64,000 nt of DNA from CAWDZK01 sp963807005 (GTDB taxonomy: Bacteria; Actinomycetota; Actinomycetes; JACCUZ01): assembly GCA_963807005.1 (NCBI GenBank), contig CAWDZK010000005.1:62001-126000 (forward strand), read 5' to 3'. Position 1 is the first letter of the stretch, and each line of letters begins with the position of its first letter. A model generated the notes under the pieces. It had not been told where the DNA came from. It saw only the letters and a list, made by a program, of their open reading frames with translations, and searched no databases. Shown in pieces: positions 43,975-51,302 of the stretch. The position numbers were made by a program, and so were the translations under genes.

Positions 43975-44873
43975 CGGGGCACCTCCATGGTGAAGGCCGC
44001 GGTGCGCACGGCGCCGCCGACCTTGATGTCGAGGAACAGCCGGTAGGTGCCGGCCGTCGGGAACGTCGTCCCGAAGGCGATCGTGGGACCGCCGGTCCCG
44101 ACCGCGTCCTGGTCGCCGACCGGGTGCACGTGCAGGTAGGCCAGGTCGCCGGACCGCAGCGCGACCAGGTGGCCGAAGGCGCCGAGGTACGGCTGCAGGT
44201 CGGTGACCGGCACTCCGTCGTGGGTCACGGTCATGCGCAGCTCGGCCTCCCGCCCGGCCTCCGGGCTGCCGGCCAGGCTGACCTCGAGGCCGTCGCCGGC
44301 ATCGGCCGTGGTCGCCGGGGGGGCCAGTGGTGCCGGTGCGAATTCGCCGGCGACCGCGAGGTCGGCGCCCAGCGTCAGCTGCCGGTCCAGACCCCGGGGC
44401 TGGAAGTCGGCGAGCACCCGGTAGGTGCCCGGTGTCGCGAGGTCGAGCGGTACCGACCAGGTCCCGTCGGCTGCCCGCGTCGGGTGCACGTGCTGGAAGC
44501 TCGAGAGGTCGCGCGGGACGACGACGAGGTGCAGCTCCTTGGTGTGCGTCTCGACGTACGCCGTCTCGGGGCTGCCGTCGGGCCGCTCGACGACGAACGA
44601 CAGCGGCACCGAGGTGCCGGTGGCCGCCCGGCGGGTGTCCAGCCGAAGAGTCCACCCCGCCTCGGACACCGCCAGGCCGGGCAGCGCTGCACCGGCACCG
44701 GCCGTCTGGTCGTGGAGGTCGCTCCCGCCGTGGCCGACCGCCTCGGAGCCGTGGCTGCCGGCGGCCGCAGCGTCGTCGACGACCGGGCCGACGAGGCGGC
44801 CCAGGCCGACGGCGGCGACCAGGACGGCCGCCAGGCCGCCGACGTACAGGCTCACCGTGGCGGACGGCCTCAT
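43971..44873 (-). CDS. membrane-anchored or secreted copper-operon protein of unknown function
   Basis: The 300-aa protein begins with a signal anchor (SLYVGGLAAVLVAAVGLGRLVG). A His/Gly-rich stretch (SHGSEAVGHGGSDLHDQ) follows, and then two beta-rich repeats containing THTKELHLVVVPRDLSSFQHVHPT and YLGAFGHLVALRSGDLAYLHVHP. The paired HVHP motifs and scattered His look like an extracytoplasmic copper-binding module. It overlaps copZ upstream and copA downstream by 4 nt on each side, so it belongs to copper handling. I cannot name a characterised homologue. It may pass copper to or from CopA at the outer face. Confidence 0.8.
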   Translation of the reverse strand: MRPSATVSLYVGGLAAVLVAAVGLGRLVGPVVDDAAAAGSHGSEAVGHGGSDLHDQTAGAGAALPGLAVSEAGWTLRLDTRRAATGTSVPLSFVVERPDGSPETAYVETHTKELHLVVVPRDLSSFQHVHPTRAADGTWSVPLDLATPGTYRVLADFQPRGLDRQLTLGADLAVAGEFAPAPLAPPATTADAGDGLEVSLAGSPEAGREAELRMTVTHDGVPVTDLQPYLGAFGHLVALRSGDLAYLHVHPVGDQDAVGTGGPTIAFGTTFPTAGTYRLFLDIKVGGAVRTAAFTMEVPR

Positions 44874-45094
44874 GGTGTGCCGGCCAACTCGTAGCCGGCC
44901 TCGTCGACGGCCTCGCGGACGGTCTGCTCGGGCAGCGGCTCGTCGCTGACCACCCGGACGAGCGACGTGCCGCCCTCGACCAGCTCGACCTCGACGTTGA
45001 GCACGCCGGGGAGCTCGTGCAGCTCGCCGCTGACGGCCTGGACGCAGTGTCCGCAGGTCATGCCGATGACGCCGTAGGTGGCGGTGGTGCTCAT
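44870..45094 (-). CDS. copZ: copper chaperone, HMA domain
   Basis: The 74-aa protein is a single heavy-metal-associated domain with GMTCGHC (CxxC at residues 14-17 in MTCGHC) and a conserved VSDEPLPEQTVREAVDEAGYEL end. It carries Cu(I) in the cytosol to CopA. GGAGG stands 5 nt before ATG 45094. The stop overlaps the ATG of the next gene (ATGA), and csoR lies 27 bp upstream on the same strand. Confidence 0.92.
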   Translation of the reverse strand: MSTTATYGVIGMTCGHCVQAVSGELHELPGVLNVEVELVEGGTSLVRVVSDEPLPEQTVREAVDEAGYELAGTP

Positions 45095-45121
45095 GGGATC
45101 CTCCGTGGTGGTGGTCGTGGT

Positions 45122-45409
45122 TCAGCTGCGGACGAGCCGGGCGATCGCCTCGGAGGCCTCGCGGACCTTCTCCTCCGCCTCGTCGCCGCCGCGCTGTGCG
45201 GCCTCGACGACGCAGTGCGCCAGGTGCTCCTCGAGCAGCTCCAGCGAGAACGACTGCAGCGCCTTGGTGGCGGCCGACACCTGGGTGAGGATGTCGATGC
45301 AGTACTTGTCGTCCTCGACCATCCGCTGCAGGCCGCGGACCTGCCCCTCGATCCGGCGCAGACGCTTGAGGTGGCTGTCCTTGCGGGGGGCGTAGCCGTA
45401 CGTCGTCAT
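45122..45409 (-). CDS. csoR: copper-sensing transcriptional repressor CsoR
   Basis: The 95-aa protein is all-helical and has the Cu(I) ligands of CsoR: the Cys in DKYCIDIL, and His and Cys four residues apart in EEHLAHCV. RIEGQVRGLQRMV is the family signature. The ATG at 45409 (MTTYGYAPRKDS) follows a GGAGG. Repression of csoR-copZ-copA is expected through the two GC-rich palindromes directly upstream. Confidence 0.93.
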   Translation of the reverse strand: MTTYGYAPRKDSHLKRLRRIEGQVRGLQRMVEDDKYCIDILTQVSAATKALQSFSLELLEEHLAHCVVEAAQRGGDEAEEKVREASEAIARLVRS

Positions 45410-45429
45410 CCTGGCCTCCGTGGGCGTCG

Positions 45430-45472
45430 TACCCTGGTGGGGTATCGAACACAACGATACCCCCCTGGGGTA
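45430..45472 (-). promoter_or_regulatory. two CsoR-like operators before csoR
   Basis: TACCCTGGTGGGGTAT (45430-45445) and ATACCCCCCTGGGGTA (45457-45472) match the CsoR operator pattern TAcCCC-GGGGTA. Their centres are 27 bp apart. They lie 21 bp and more upstream of the csoR start and probably cover its promoter. Confidence 0.8.
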
Positions 45473-45625
45473 GCGGATGCAACCGGCCGGGGGCAGGACC
45501 GAGGTGCTCCCGGGCTGACGGTGGCGAGCACACCGCGGAGCTGCCCCCACCACGACGGCCGACCCGCCCGGCCGGTGCTACCGTCGGCGTCGTACGGCAG
45601 CACCACCCGCACCACATCCCACGAA

Positions 45626-45714
45626 CCACAGGGGAGCGCAGCAGCGCTGAGAGTGCGGCCCGAGAGGGGCCGCAGACCCTCCAACCTGATCTGGGTAATG
45701 CCAGCGCAGGGAGT
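45626..45714 (+). ncRNA. TPP (THI) riboswitch
   Basis: All conserved THI-element blocks appear in order: GGGGAGC, GCTGAGAGTGC, a variable hairpin, AGACCCTC, AACCTGATCTGGGTAATGCC and AGCGCAGGGA. It lies about 90 nt before ykoE and would repress the thiamine-precursor transporter when TPP is abundant. Confidence 0.95.
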
Positions 45715-45805
45715 CGGTTTCCCCCGAGCGGTCCGCGCCACGGCGCGTGCGGCGCGGGACTCAGAGCACGACGCGCATCCCGTCCACCCGGACAGGAGCG
45801 AGCAC

Positions 45806-46429
45806 ATGGCCACCACCACCGAGCCGGTCACCGGCAGCCCCACCCCGTCCCGCAGCACCGGCCGCTGGCGCACCGTCGACGTCGTCGTGGCGTCGGCCAT
45901 CGCAGTCGCGTTCGGCGTGGTGTTCTGGGCCTGGGGCAACCTCTGGAACGCCGTGCAGCCGGCGTTCACGGCGTTCCCGCCCGCCCAGGGCTTCATGTAC
46001 GGCGTGTGGCTGATGCCCGGCGTCCTCGGCGCACTCGTGCTGCGCCGGCGTGGTGCCGCGGTCTACGTCGAGCTGGTCGCCTCGATCGTGTCGGCGCTGC
46101 TCGGCACGTCCTGGGGACTCAGCGTCGTGATGTACGGCCTGGTGCAGGGCGCGGCCGCCGAGATCGTGTTCGCGATGGCGCTGTACGCGTCCTGGCGGCT
46201 GCCGACGACCCTGCTGGCCGGTGCGCTGGCCGGGACCGGGGCGGCGTTGCTCGACCTGGTCCTCTACTACCCGGACTGGTCCGGTCGCTGGCAGCTCACC
46301 TACGGCGTCCTGCTGACCGTGAGCGCCGCGCTGGTGGCCGGGCTCGGCTCGTGGCTGCTGGTGCGGGCGTTGGCCCGGACCGGGGTGCTGACGCCGTTCC
46401 CCGCCGGCGCCGACCAGGCCCGGGTCTGA
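45806..46429 (+). CDS. ykoE: thiamine-precursor ECF transporter substrate-binding subunit
   Basis: The 207-aa membrane protein has five to six helices (TVDVVVASAIAVAFGVVFWAWGNLW first) and the YkoE motifs VQPAFTAFPPAQGFMYGVWLMPG and VELVASIVSALLGTSWG. It is the S component for the hydroxymethylpyrimidine group of vitamin precursors in the YkoEDC system. ATG 45806 follows AGGAG. A TPP riboswitch lies upstream, and the ykoD ATPase follows 24 bp downstream. Confidence 0.93.
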   Translation: MATTTEPVTGSPTPSRSTGRWRTVDVVVASAIAVAFGVVFWAWGNLWNAVQPAFTAFPPAQGFMYGVWLMPGVLGALVLRRRGAAVYVELVASIVSALLGTSWGLSVVMYGLVQGAAAEIVFAMALYASWRLPTTLLAGALAGTGAALLDLVLYYPDWSGRWQLTYGVLLTVSAALVAGLGSWLLVRALARTGVLTPFPAGADQARV

Positions 46430-46452
46430 CCCTCCCCCACCGCCCCGGCGGG

Positions 46453-47919
46453 GTGAGCACGACCGAGCCGGCGGCCGTCGACGTCCGCGGCTGGGGCTGG
46501 CGGTACGGCGGCCGCCGGGCCTGGGCGCTGCGCGGGGTCGACCTGTCGGTGCAGCCCGGCGAGCGCGTGCTGCTGCTGGGCCCGTCCGGCGGCGGGAAGT
46601 CCACCCTGCTGGCCGCGCTGGCGGGGCTGCTCGAGGCCGGGCACGGCGGTGAGCAGGAAGGTGTGGTCCGGCTCGACGGCCGGCCGGTCCGGGAGGCGCG
46701 GGCCCGGGCCGGGCTGGTGCTGCAGGACCCGGAGTCGGCGCTGGTGATGGGCCGGGCCGGCGACGACGTCGCGTTCGGGCTGGAGAACCGTGGTGTCGAC
46801 CCCCACGAGATCTGGCGCCGCGTCGACGAGGCGCTCGCCCAGGTCGGATTCGCCTACGGCCGCGACGCCGACAGCGGCCGGCTCTCCGGCGGCGAGCAGC
46901 AGCGGCTGGCACTGGCCGGTGTGCTGGCGCTGCGGCCCGGGCTGCTGCTGCTCGACGAGGTCACCGCGAACCTCGACCCGGCCGGTGTCGCCCTGGTGCG
47001 CACGGTGCTGGCCCAGGTGCTCGACGAGTCCGGCGCCACGGCCGTGCTGGTCGAGCACCGGGTGGACCAGGTGGTCGACCTCGCGACCCGCGCGGTCGTG
47101 CTCGCTCCCGGTGGCGGGATCCTGGCCGACGGTCCGCCGACGGAGGTGTTCCGCGAGCAGGGAGCGTCCCTGGCTGCAGCCGGGGTGTGGGTTCCCGGCC
47201 GGCACCCCGCCGTACGGCGACGGGCCACGGCTCCGCCGGGGCCGCGGCTGCTGACCGCCGAGCAGGTGCGCTTCCGCTACCCGGCCACCGGGCAGGACGC
47301 GCTGCCGTCGACCGATCTCGTGGTCCGGTCGGGGGCTGCGCTGGCGCTGGTGGGGCCGAACGGTGCCGGTAAGTCGACCCTCGCGCTGGCCGTCGCCGGC
47401 CTGCTGCGCCCGACGTCGGGCGAGGTGCGTGCGGAGGCCGCGCTGGACCCGCCGCAGCCGCCGCGGCCGCTGTGGCGGTGGCGCGGGCGCGAGCTGGTGC
47501 GCCGGGTGGGCACCGTCTTCCAGGACCCCGAGCACCAGATCGTCACCTCGACCGTGCGCGACGAGCTGCTCGTGGGCCCGCGACGGGCCGGCACCTCCCC
47601 CGCGGCCGCGGCCGCCCGCGCCGACGAGCTCCTGGACCGGCTCGGGCTCACGCATCTCGCGGCCGCCAACCCGTACACGCTCTCCGGCGGGGAGAAGCGG
47701 CGGCTCTCGGTGGCCACCGCACTCGCCACGTCGCCCCGGGTCGTGGTGGCCGACGAGCCGACGTTCGGCCAGGACTCGCGCACCTGGGCCGAGCTGGTGG
47801 ACCTGCTGGCCGACCTGCGCGACGACGGCTGCGGACTGGTGCTGGTCACCCACGACCTCGCGCTGGTCGACGCCGTCGCCGACGTCACCGTCGACCTCGG
47901 CCGCCGGGTGCCGTCATGA
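46453..47919 (+). CDS. ykoD: ECF transporter ATPase with two ABC domains
   Basis: The 488-aa protein joins two ABC domains. The first (about residues 1-240) has GPSGGGKST, LSGGEQQRLA and LLLLDEVTANLD; the second (about 265-488) has GPNGAGKST, LSGGEKRRLS and VVVADEPTFGQD. The single-chain double ATPase energises YkoE with the T component YkoC. GTG 46453 (VSTTEPAAVDV) is the best start, with only a weak purine box upstream. Its TGA overlaps the ykoC ATG (ATGA). Confidence 0.92.
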   Translation: MSTTEPAAVDVRGWGWRYGGRRAWALRGVDLSVQPGERVLLLGPSGGGKSTLLAALAGLLEAGHGGEQEGVVRLDGRPVREARARAGLVLQDPESALVMGRAGDDVAFGLENRGVDPHEIWRRVDEALAQVGFAYGRDADSGRLSGGEQQRLALAGVLALRPGLLLLDEVTANLDPAGVALVRTVLAQVLDESGATAVLVEHRVDQVVDLATRAVVLAPGGGILADGPPTEVFREQGASLAAAGVWVPGRHPAVRRRATAPPGPRLLTAEQVRFRYPATGQDALPSTDLVVRSGAALALVGPNGAGKSTLALAVAGLLRPTSGEVRAEAALDPPQPPRPLWRWRGRELVRRVGTVFQDPEHQIVTSTVRDELLVGPRRAGTSPAAAAARADELLDRLGLTHLAAANPYTLSGGEKRRLSVATALATSPRVVVADEPTFGQDSRTWAELVDLLADLRDDGCGLVLVTHDLALVDAVADVTVDLGRRVPS

Positions 47920-48717
47920 GCCTGCTCGCGCCGCTGGCGCCGGACCGGGACGCGGCGCTGGCACGGTTCAACCCGGTGGCGAAGATCTCCGCCGCGGTGA
48001 TCGTGCTGGCCGGGCTGCTCGTGACGCTCGACCCGCTGACCCCCGCGCTGCTGCTCGCGGTCGAGCTGGCCGTCGTCCCGCTGACCGGGGTGTCGGCTGG
48101 CCCGGCTCGCCCGGCGCGCCTGGCCGCTGCTGCTGGGCGCAGCCGGCGTCGCGGTGACCAACCTCATCGTGGTCGAGGGGGGCCGGGTGCTGCTGGCGGT
48201 CGGTCCGGTCGACGTCACCTCCGACGCGGTCGTCTCGGCGGCGGGGGTGTCGTTGCGGCTGCTCGCGATCGCGCTGCCCGGCGTCCTCGTCCTCGCGACC
48301 ACGGACCCGATGGACCTGGCGGACGCGCTGGTGCAGCGCTGGCACGTGCCGGCCCGGTTCGCCTACGGGGCGCTGGCCGCGCTGCGGCTGCTGCCGCTGC
48401 TCTCCGCCGACTGGCAGCAGGTCGCCCGGGCCCGGCGGGCGCGCGGGCTGGACCCGGGGCGCTCCCCGGTCGCGCTGCTGCGGGCGTTCGGCGCCCAGGT
48501 GCTCGCCGTGCTGGTGGCGGCCGTCCGACGGGGCGTCCGGTTGGCCACGGCGATGGAGGCGCGCGGCTTCGGTGCCACCGACGCCGTACGGACCGTGGCG
48601 CGTCCGCAGCCGATGCTGGCGCGCGACTGGTGGCTGCTGGCGGGCACGCTGGCCGCGGTGGTCCTCGCGACCGCGGTGTCGGTGGCGGCGGGGACCTGGC
48701 GTCTGCCGTTCGCCTGA
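47916..48717 (+). pseudogene. ykoC: ECF transporter transmembrane (T) component, frameshifted
   Basis: The reading frame opens at ATG 47916 (MSLLAPLAPDRDAALARFNPVAKISAAVIVLAG), overlapping the ykoD stop by 4 nt. It runs to about 48095 and continues one base later (RLARRAWPLLLGAAGVAVTNL) to TGA 48717. Removal of one base near 48092-48096 (gtg-t-cgg) restores a continuous T component of about 266 aa with five helices and the coupling motif region ARRARGLDPG and ATAMEARGFG. It would be the scaffold of the transporter. The two other genes and the riboswitch are intact, so an assembly error is at least as likely as real decay. Confidence 0.85.
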
Positions 48718-48739
48718 CGTCCTTCTGGTACGAGCCGGG

Positions 48740-49618
48740 TCAGGCGGGCTGCCCGGTCATCGCGGTCCTGGTGTGCGCGGCCCGGGCGGCCGGGCTGTCG
48801 CCGAGCACGACGGCGAGCAGGCGGGTCGCTGCCCGCCCGACCAGCCCGGCCGGCACGTCGGGCACCACCGGCCGGCCGACGAGCATCGGCCGCAGGGTGG
48901 TGGGAAGGCTCGACACCGCCGCGGCAGCGAGCAGGCGGTAGGGCACCCGGATCTGCGCCGGCAGCGGCGGGTCGAGCAGGAACGCGTGCGCCGCGGCGGT
49001 GGCCGGCGTGGCGGCCAGCTGCGGCCGGTAGTGGTCCCAGGCGTCGGCCAGACCGGCCACGTCGTGCGGGACGTGCGCGGCACCGAGGTGCTCGCCCACC
49101 ACCGCCATGTCCGCGAGGTAGTCATCGAGCCCGAACGGCGTGCGCCCGAAGCGGTCGACCGCCACCGCCAGCGAGTCGGCCAGCGCGAGGTGCACCCAGC
49201 CGAGCAGCTCCGGGTCGGCAGCGTCGTACGGCCGCCCGTCGTCGGTGGTCCCCCGCACCGGCGCGTGCGCCCGCCGGACCCGCTCGCAGGCGGCGCCGGC
49301 CTGGCGGGAGGTCCCGAACGTCGTGACCGTGACGAACGTGGCCGTCCGCTGCAGCCGGGTCTCCGGGTCCTCGCGGTAGCCCGAGTGCTGGTCGAACCCG
49401 GCGAGGACGGTCGGGTGCATCGCCTGCACGAGCAGCGCCCGGATGCCGCCGACCAGGGTGGCGGCGTCGGCGTGGACGGACCAGATCGTCGAGCCGGGGC
49501 CGAACCACCCGTCGTCGCCGGGCTCGCCGATCGCCCGCACCCACGGCGCGAGGCCGTCGCGGTGACCGGTCAGCAGCGAGCGGATCGCGGCCCGCGGCGA
49601 CGGCAGGGACAGGTCCAC
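48740..49618 (-). CDS. MpaB-family (DUF2236) oxygenase-like protein
   Basis: The 292-aa protein carries the DUF2236/MpaB pattern: WSVHADAATLVGGIRALLVQAMHPTVLAGFDQHSGYRED, RTATFVTVTTFGTS, and later conserved LLGWVHLALADSLAVAVDRFG. These supply the conserved His residues that bind haem in the few characterised members (latex oxygenase-like). Cytosolic, no signal peptide. GTG 49618 is the start. It sits downstream of the cvn operon, separated by a strong hairpin, so it is probably its own transcript. Substrate unknown. Confidence 0.85.
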   Translation of the reverse strand: MDLSLPSPRAAIRSLLTGHRDGLAPWVRAIGEPGDDGWFGPGSTIWSVHADAATLVGGIRALLVQAMHPTVLAGFDQHSGYREDPETRLQRTATFVTVTTFGTSRQAGAACERVRRAHAPVRGTTDDGRPYDAADPELLGWVHLALADSLAVAVDRFGRTPFGLDDYLADMAVVGEHLGAAHVPHDVAGLADAWDHYRPQLAATPATAAAHAFLLDPPLPAQIRVPYRLLAAAAVSSLPTTLRPMLVGRPVVPDVPAGLVGRAATRLLAVVLGDSPAARAAHTRTAMTGQPA

Positions 49619-49741
49619 AGCGACGATCCTCTCTCCGGCCGTCCGGGCAGCGCGACGCGGCCCACCGGGAACGCGGTCATTGCTGGTGGATTCCCCCGGA
49701 GGCCCGCCGACGGACGCAGGCCCGGGGGCCCGGGCGCAGAG

Positions 49742-49776
49742 CGGCGGCCGACCAGGTCCCGCGTGGTCGGCCGCCG
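49742..49776 (-). terminator. 13-bp stem-loop after the cvn operon
   Basis: CGGCGGCCGACCA (49742-49754) pairs perfectly with 49764-49776 around a 9-nt loop. It lies 30 bp beyond the cvnD stop on the minus strand. No T-run follows, as is common for actinobacterial hairpin terminators. Confidence 0.7.
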
Positions 49777-49805
49777 TGGGGGTGGAGCGGCGTCGGAGTG
49801 CTGGC

Positions 49806-50426
49806 TCAGCCCTGCATCCGCGCCATCGCGAGGGTCACCAGCGTGATGAGCGCCTGCTTGGTCGCCTGCCGGTTACGTGCGTCGGTGTAGAAGACCGGCG
49901 TCTCCGGCCTCACGACGAGCGCCGCGCGCACGGCGTCCAGGTCGTGGCGGGCCACCCCGTCGAAGCAGTTGACCGCGAGCACGAACGGGATCTGCCGGGC
50001 CTCGAAGTAGTCCACGGCGTCGAAGCACTGCTCGAGCCGTTCGGTGTCGACGAGGACCACCGCACCGATCGCGCCCTTGATCAGGTCGTCCCACATGAAG
50101 TGGAAGCGGTCCTGGCCCGGTGTGCCGAACAGGTAGAGCCACAGGTCTCCCGGCAAGGCGATCCGGCCGAAGTCCATCGCGACCGTGGTCGAGGTCTTGC
50201 GGTCGCTGACCCCTCCGGCGTCGTCGACGCCGAGCGAGTGCTCGGTCATCGCGGCCTCGGTCGACAGCGGCTCGATGTCCGAGATCGAGCCGATGAACGT
50301 CGTCTTGCCGACGGCGAAGCCGCCCGCGACGATGATCTTCACGGTGATGGGGGCGGACGGCCCACGTCCCCCCGGCACCTGCGCCGGGGTGGCGTCGGCC
50401 ACGACGTCAGAGCGCGGAAATGCCAT
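49806..50426 (-). CDS. cvnD: conservon GTP/ATP-binding protein (CvnD type)
   Basis: The 206-aa Ras-like GTPase has VAGGFAVGKTTFIGSI (P-loop), a GTPGQDRFHFMWDD switch II, and VLAVNCFDG as the base motif (NxxD-like). It is the output member of a Streptomyces-type conservon, cycling with the Roadblock and DUF742 partners under control of the kinase-like CvnA. ATG 50426 lies inside the end of cvnC with a 20-bp overlap, the usual arrangement. It is the last gene of the operon; a strong hairpin follows. Confidence 0.92.
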   Translation of the reverse strand: MAFPRSDVVADATPAQVPGGRGPSAPITVKIIVAGGFAVGKTTFIGSISDIEPLSTEAAMTEHSLGVDDAGGVSDRKTSTTVAMDFGRIALPGDLWLYLFGTPGQDRFHFMWDDLIKGAIGAVVLVDTERLEQCFDAVDYFEARQIPFVLAVNCFDGVARHDLDAVRAALVVRPETPVFYTDARNRQATKQALITLVTLAMARMQG

Positions 50427-50814
50427 TGAGAACACTCTCCAGGACCTTGAGGTTCGTGGCTGCGGGCGCGGCCGACGGCGAACCGGTGTGGACGACGACC
50501 AGGCCCTCGTCGGCGAGGTCACCGACGAGGACGCGCACGACGCCCAGGGGCAGGGACAGGTGTGCCGACAGCTCCGCGACCGAGAGGATCGAGGCGGTGC
50601 TGAGCTCGATGATGCGACGGCGTTCCGGGGTGCTCGTCGGGTCGGTGATCCCGGCGACACCACGCACCAGCGCCTCGAGCGGGAGGTCGCCGCGCCCGGA
50701 CCGGGTACGCCCGCGGGTCAGCGCGTACGGCCGGACCACCCGCCCCTCGTCGACAGCCTCGTCGTCGTAGAGGTCGTGAGCGTGCCGCTCGTCAGCGCCG
50801 GTCTCGTCGGTCAC
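50407..50814 (-). CDS. cvnC: DUF742 protein (CvnC type)
   Basis: The 135-aa protein has the DUF742 core VVRPYALTRGRT, then a winged-helix-like region (IIELSTASILSVAELSAHLSLPLGVVRVLVGDLADEGLV). It is the third conservon member, thought to bridge Roadblock and GTPase. GTG 50814 starts 6 bp after the cvnB stop, and the end overlaps cvnD by 20 bp. Confidence 0.9.
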   Translation of the reverse strand: MTDETGADERHAHDLYDDEAVDEGRVVRPYALTRGRTRSGRGDLPLEALVRGVAGITDPTSTPERRRIIELSTASILSVAELSAHLSLPLGVVRVLVGDLADEGLVVVHTGSPSAAPAATNLKVLESVLNGISAL

Positions 50815-50820
50815 GGCCGG

Positions 50821-51276
50821 TCACCCTTCTACGCCCACCGCGCGCGCGACGCCGTGCACCGGCAGCCGGGACCGCATCTCGGCCACCAGCTGCGGGGTCA
50901 TCGTCGCTTCGGCGCGGCTGACCAGCAGGGTCATCTCGTAGCCGACCATCCCCACGTCGCAGGATGCGTCGGCAGCCACCGCGAGCACCGAGCCGTCGCT
51001 GATGGTCGTGGTGAACAGGAACAGGGAGTCCATCTCCACGATGGACTGGCGCACCTCGCCCGCGTTCAGCTGCCGGGCGGCACCGCGCGTCAGGCTGGCG
51101 AGCCCCGAGACGATCGCGGAGAGCTGGTCGCCCTGGGTGCGGTCGAGGTCGTCGGACATGGCCATGAGCAGTCCGTCGGCCGAGACGACCAGCGTGTGCT
51201 GGACGCCGGGGACGCTCTTCACGAAGTTGCCGAGCAGCCAGCTGAAGTTGGCGGCCTCGGTGCTGAGGGTGGTCAC
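50821..51276 (-). CDS. cvnB: Roadblock/LC7 domain protein (CvnB type)
   Basis: The 151-aa protein is a single Roadblock/LC7 domain (FSWLLGNFVKSVPGVQHTLVVSADGLLMA, SGLASLTRGAARQL). Roadblock proteins regulate small GTPases, here CvnD. GTG 51276 lies 26 bp after the cvnA stop and 6 bp before cvnC. Small extra tail DVGMVGYEMTLLVSRAE is normal for the family. Confidence 0.92.
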   Translation of the reverse strand: MTTLSTEAANFSWLLGNFVKSVPGVQHTLVVSADGLLMAMSDDLDRTQGDQLSAIVSGLASLTRGAARQLNAGEVRQSIVEMDSLFLFTTTISDGSVLAVAADASCDVGMVGYEMTLLVSRAEATMTPQLVAEMRSRLPVHGVARAVGVEG

Positions 51277-51302
51277 GTGGGGTCGTCCTTCGTCTCGGGC
51301 GG

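Noticed and set aside
48740..49618. MpaB gene as part of the cvn operon
   Set aside because: A 13-bp hairpin and about 190 bp separate them, so a common transcript is unlikely.
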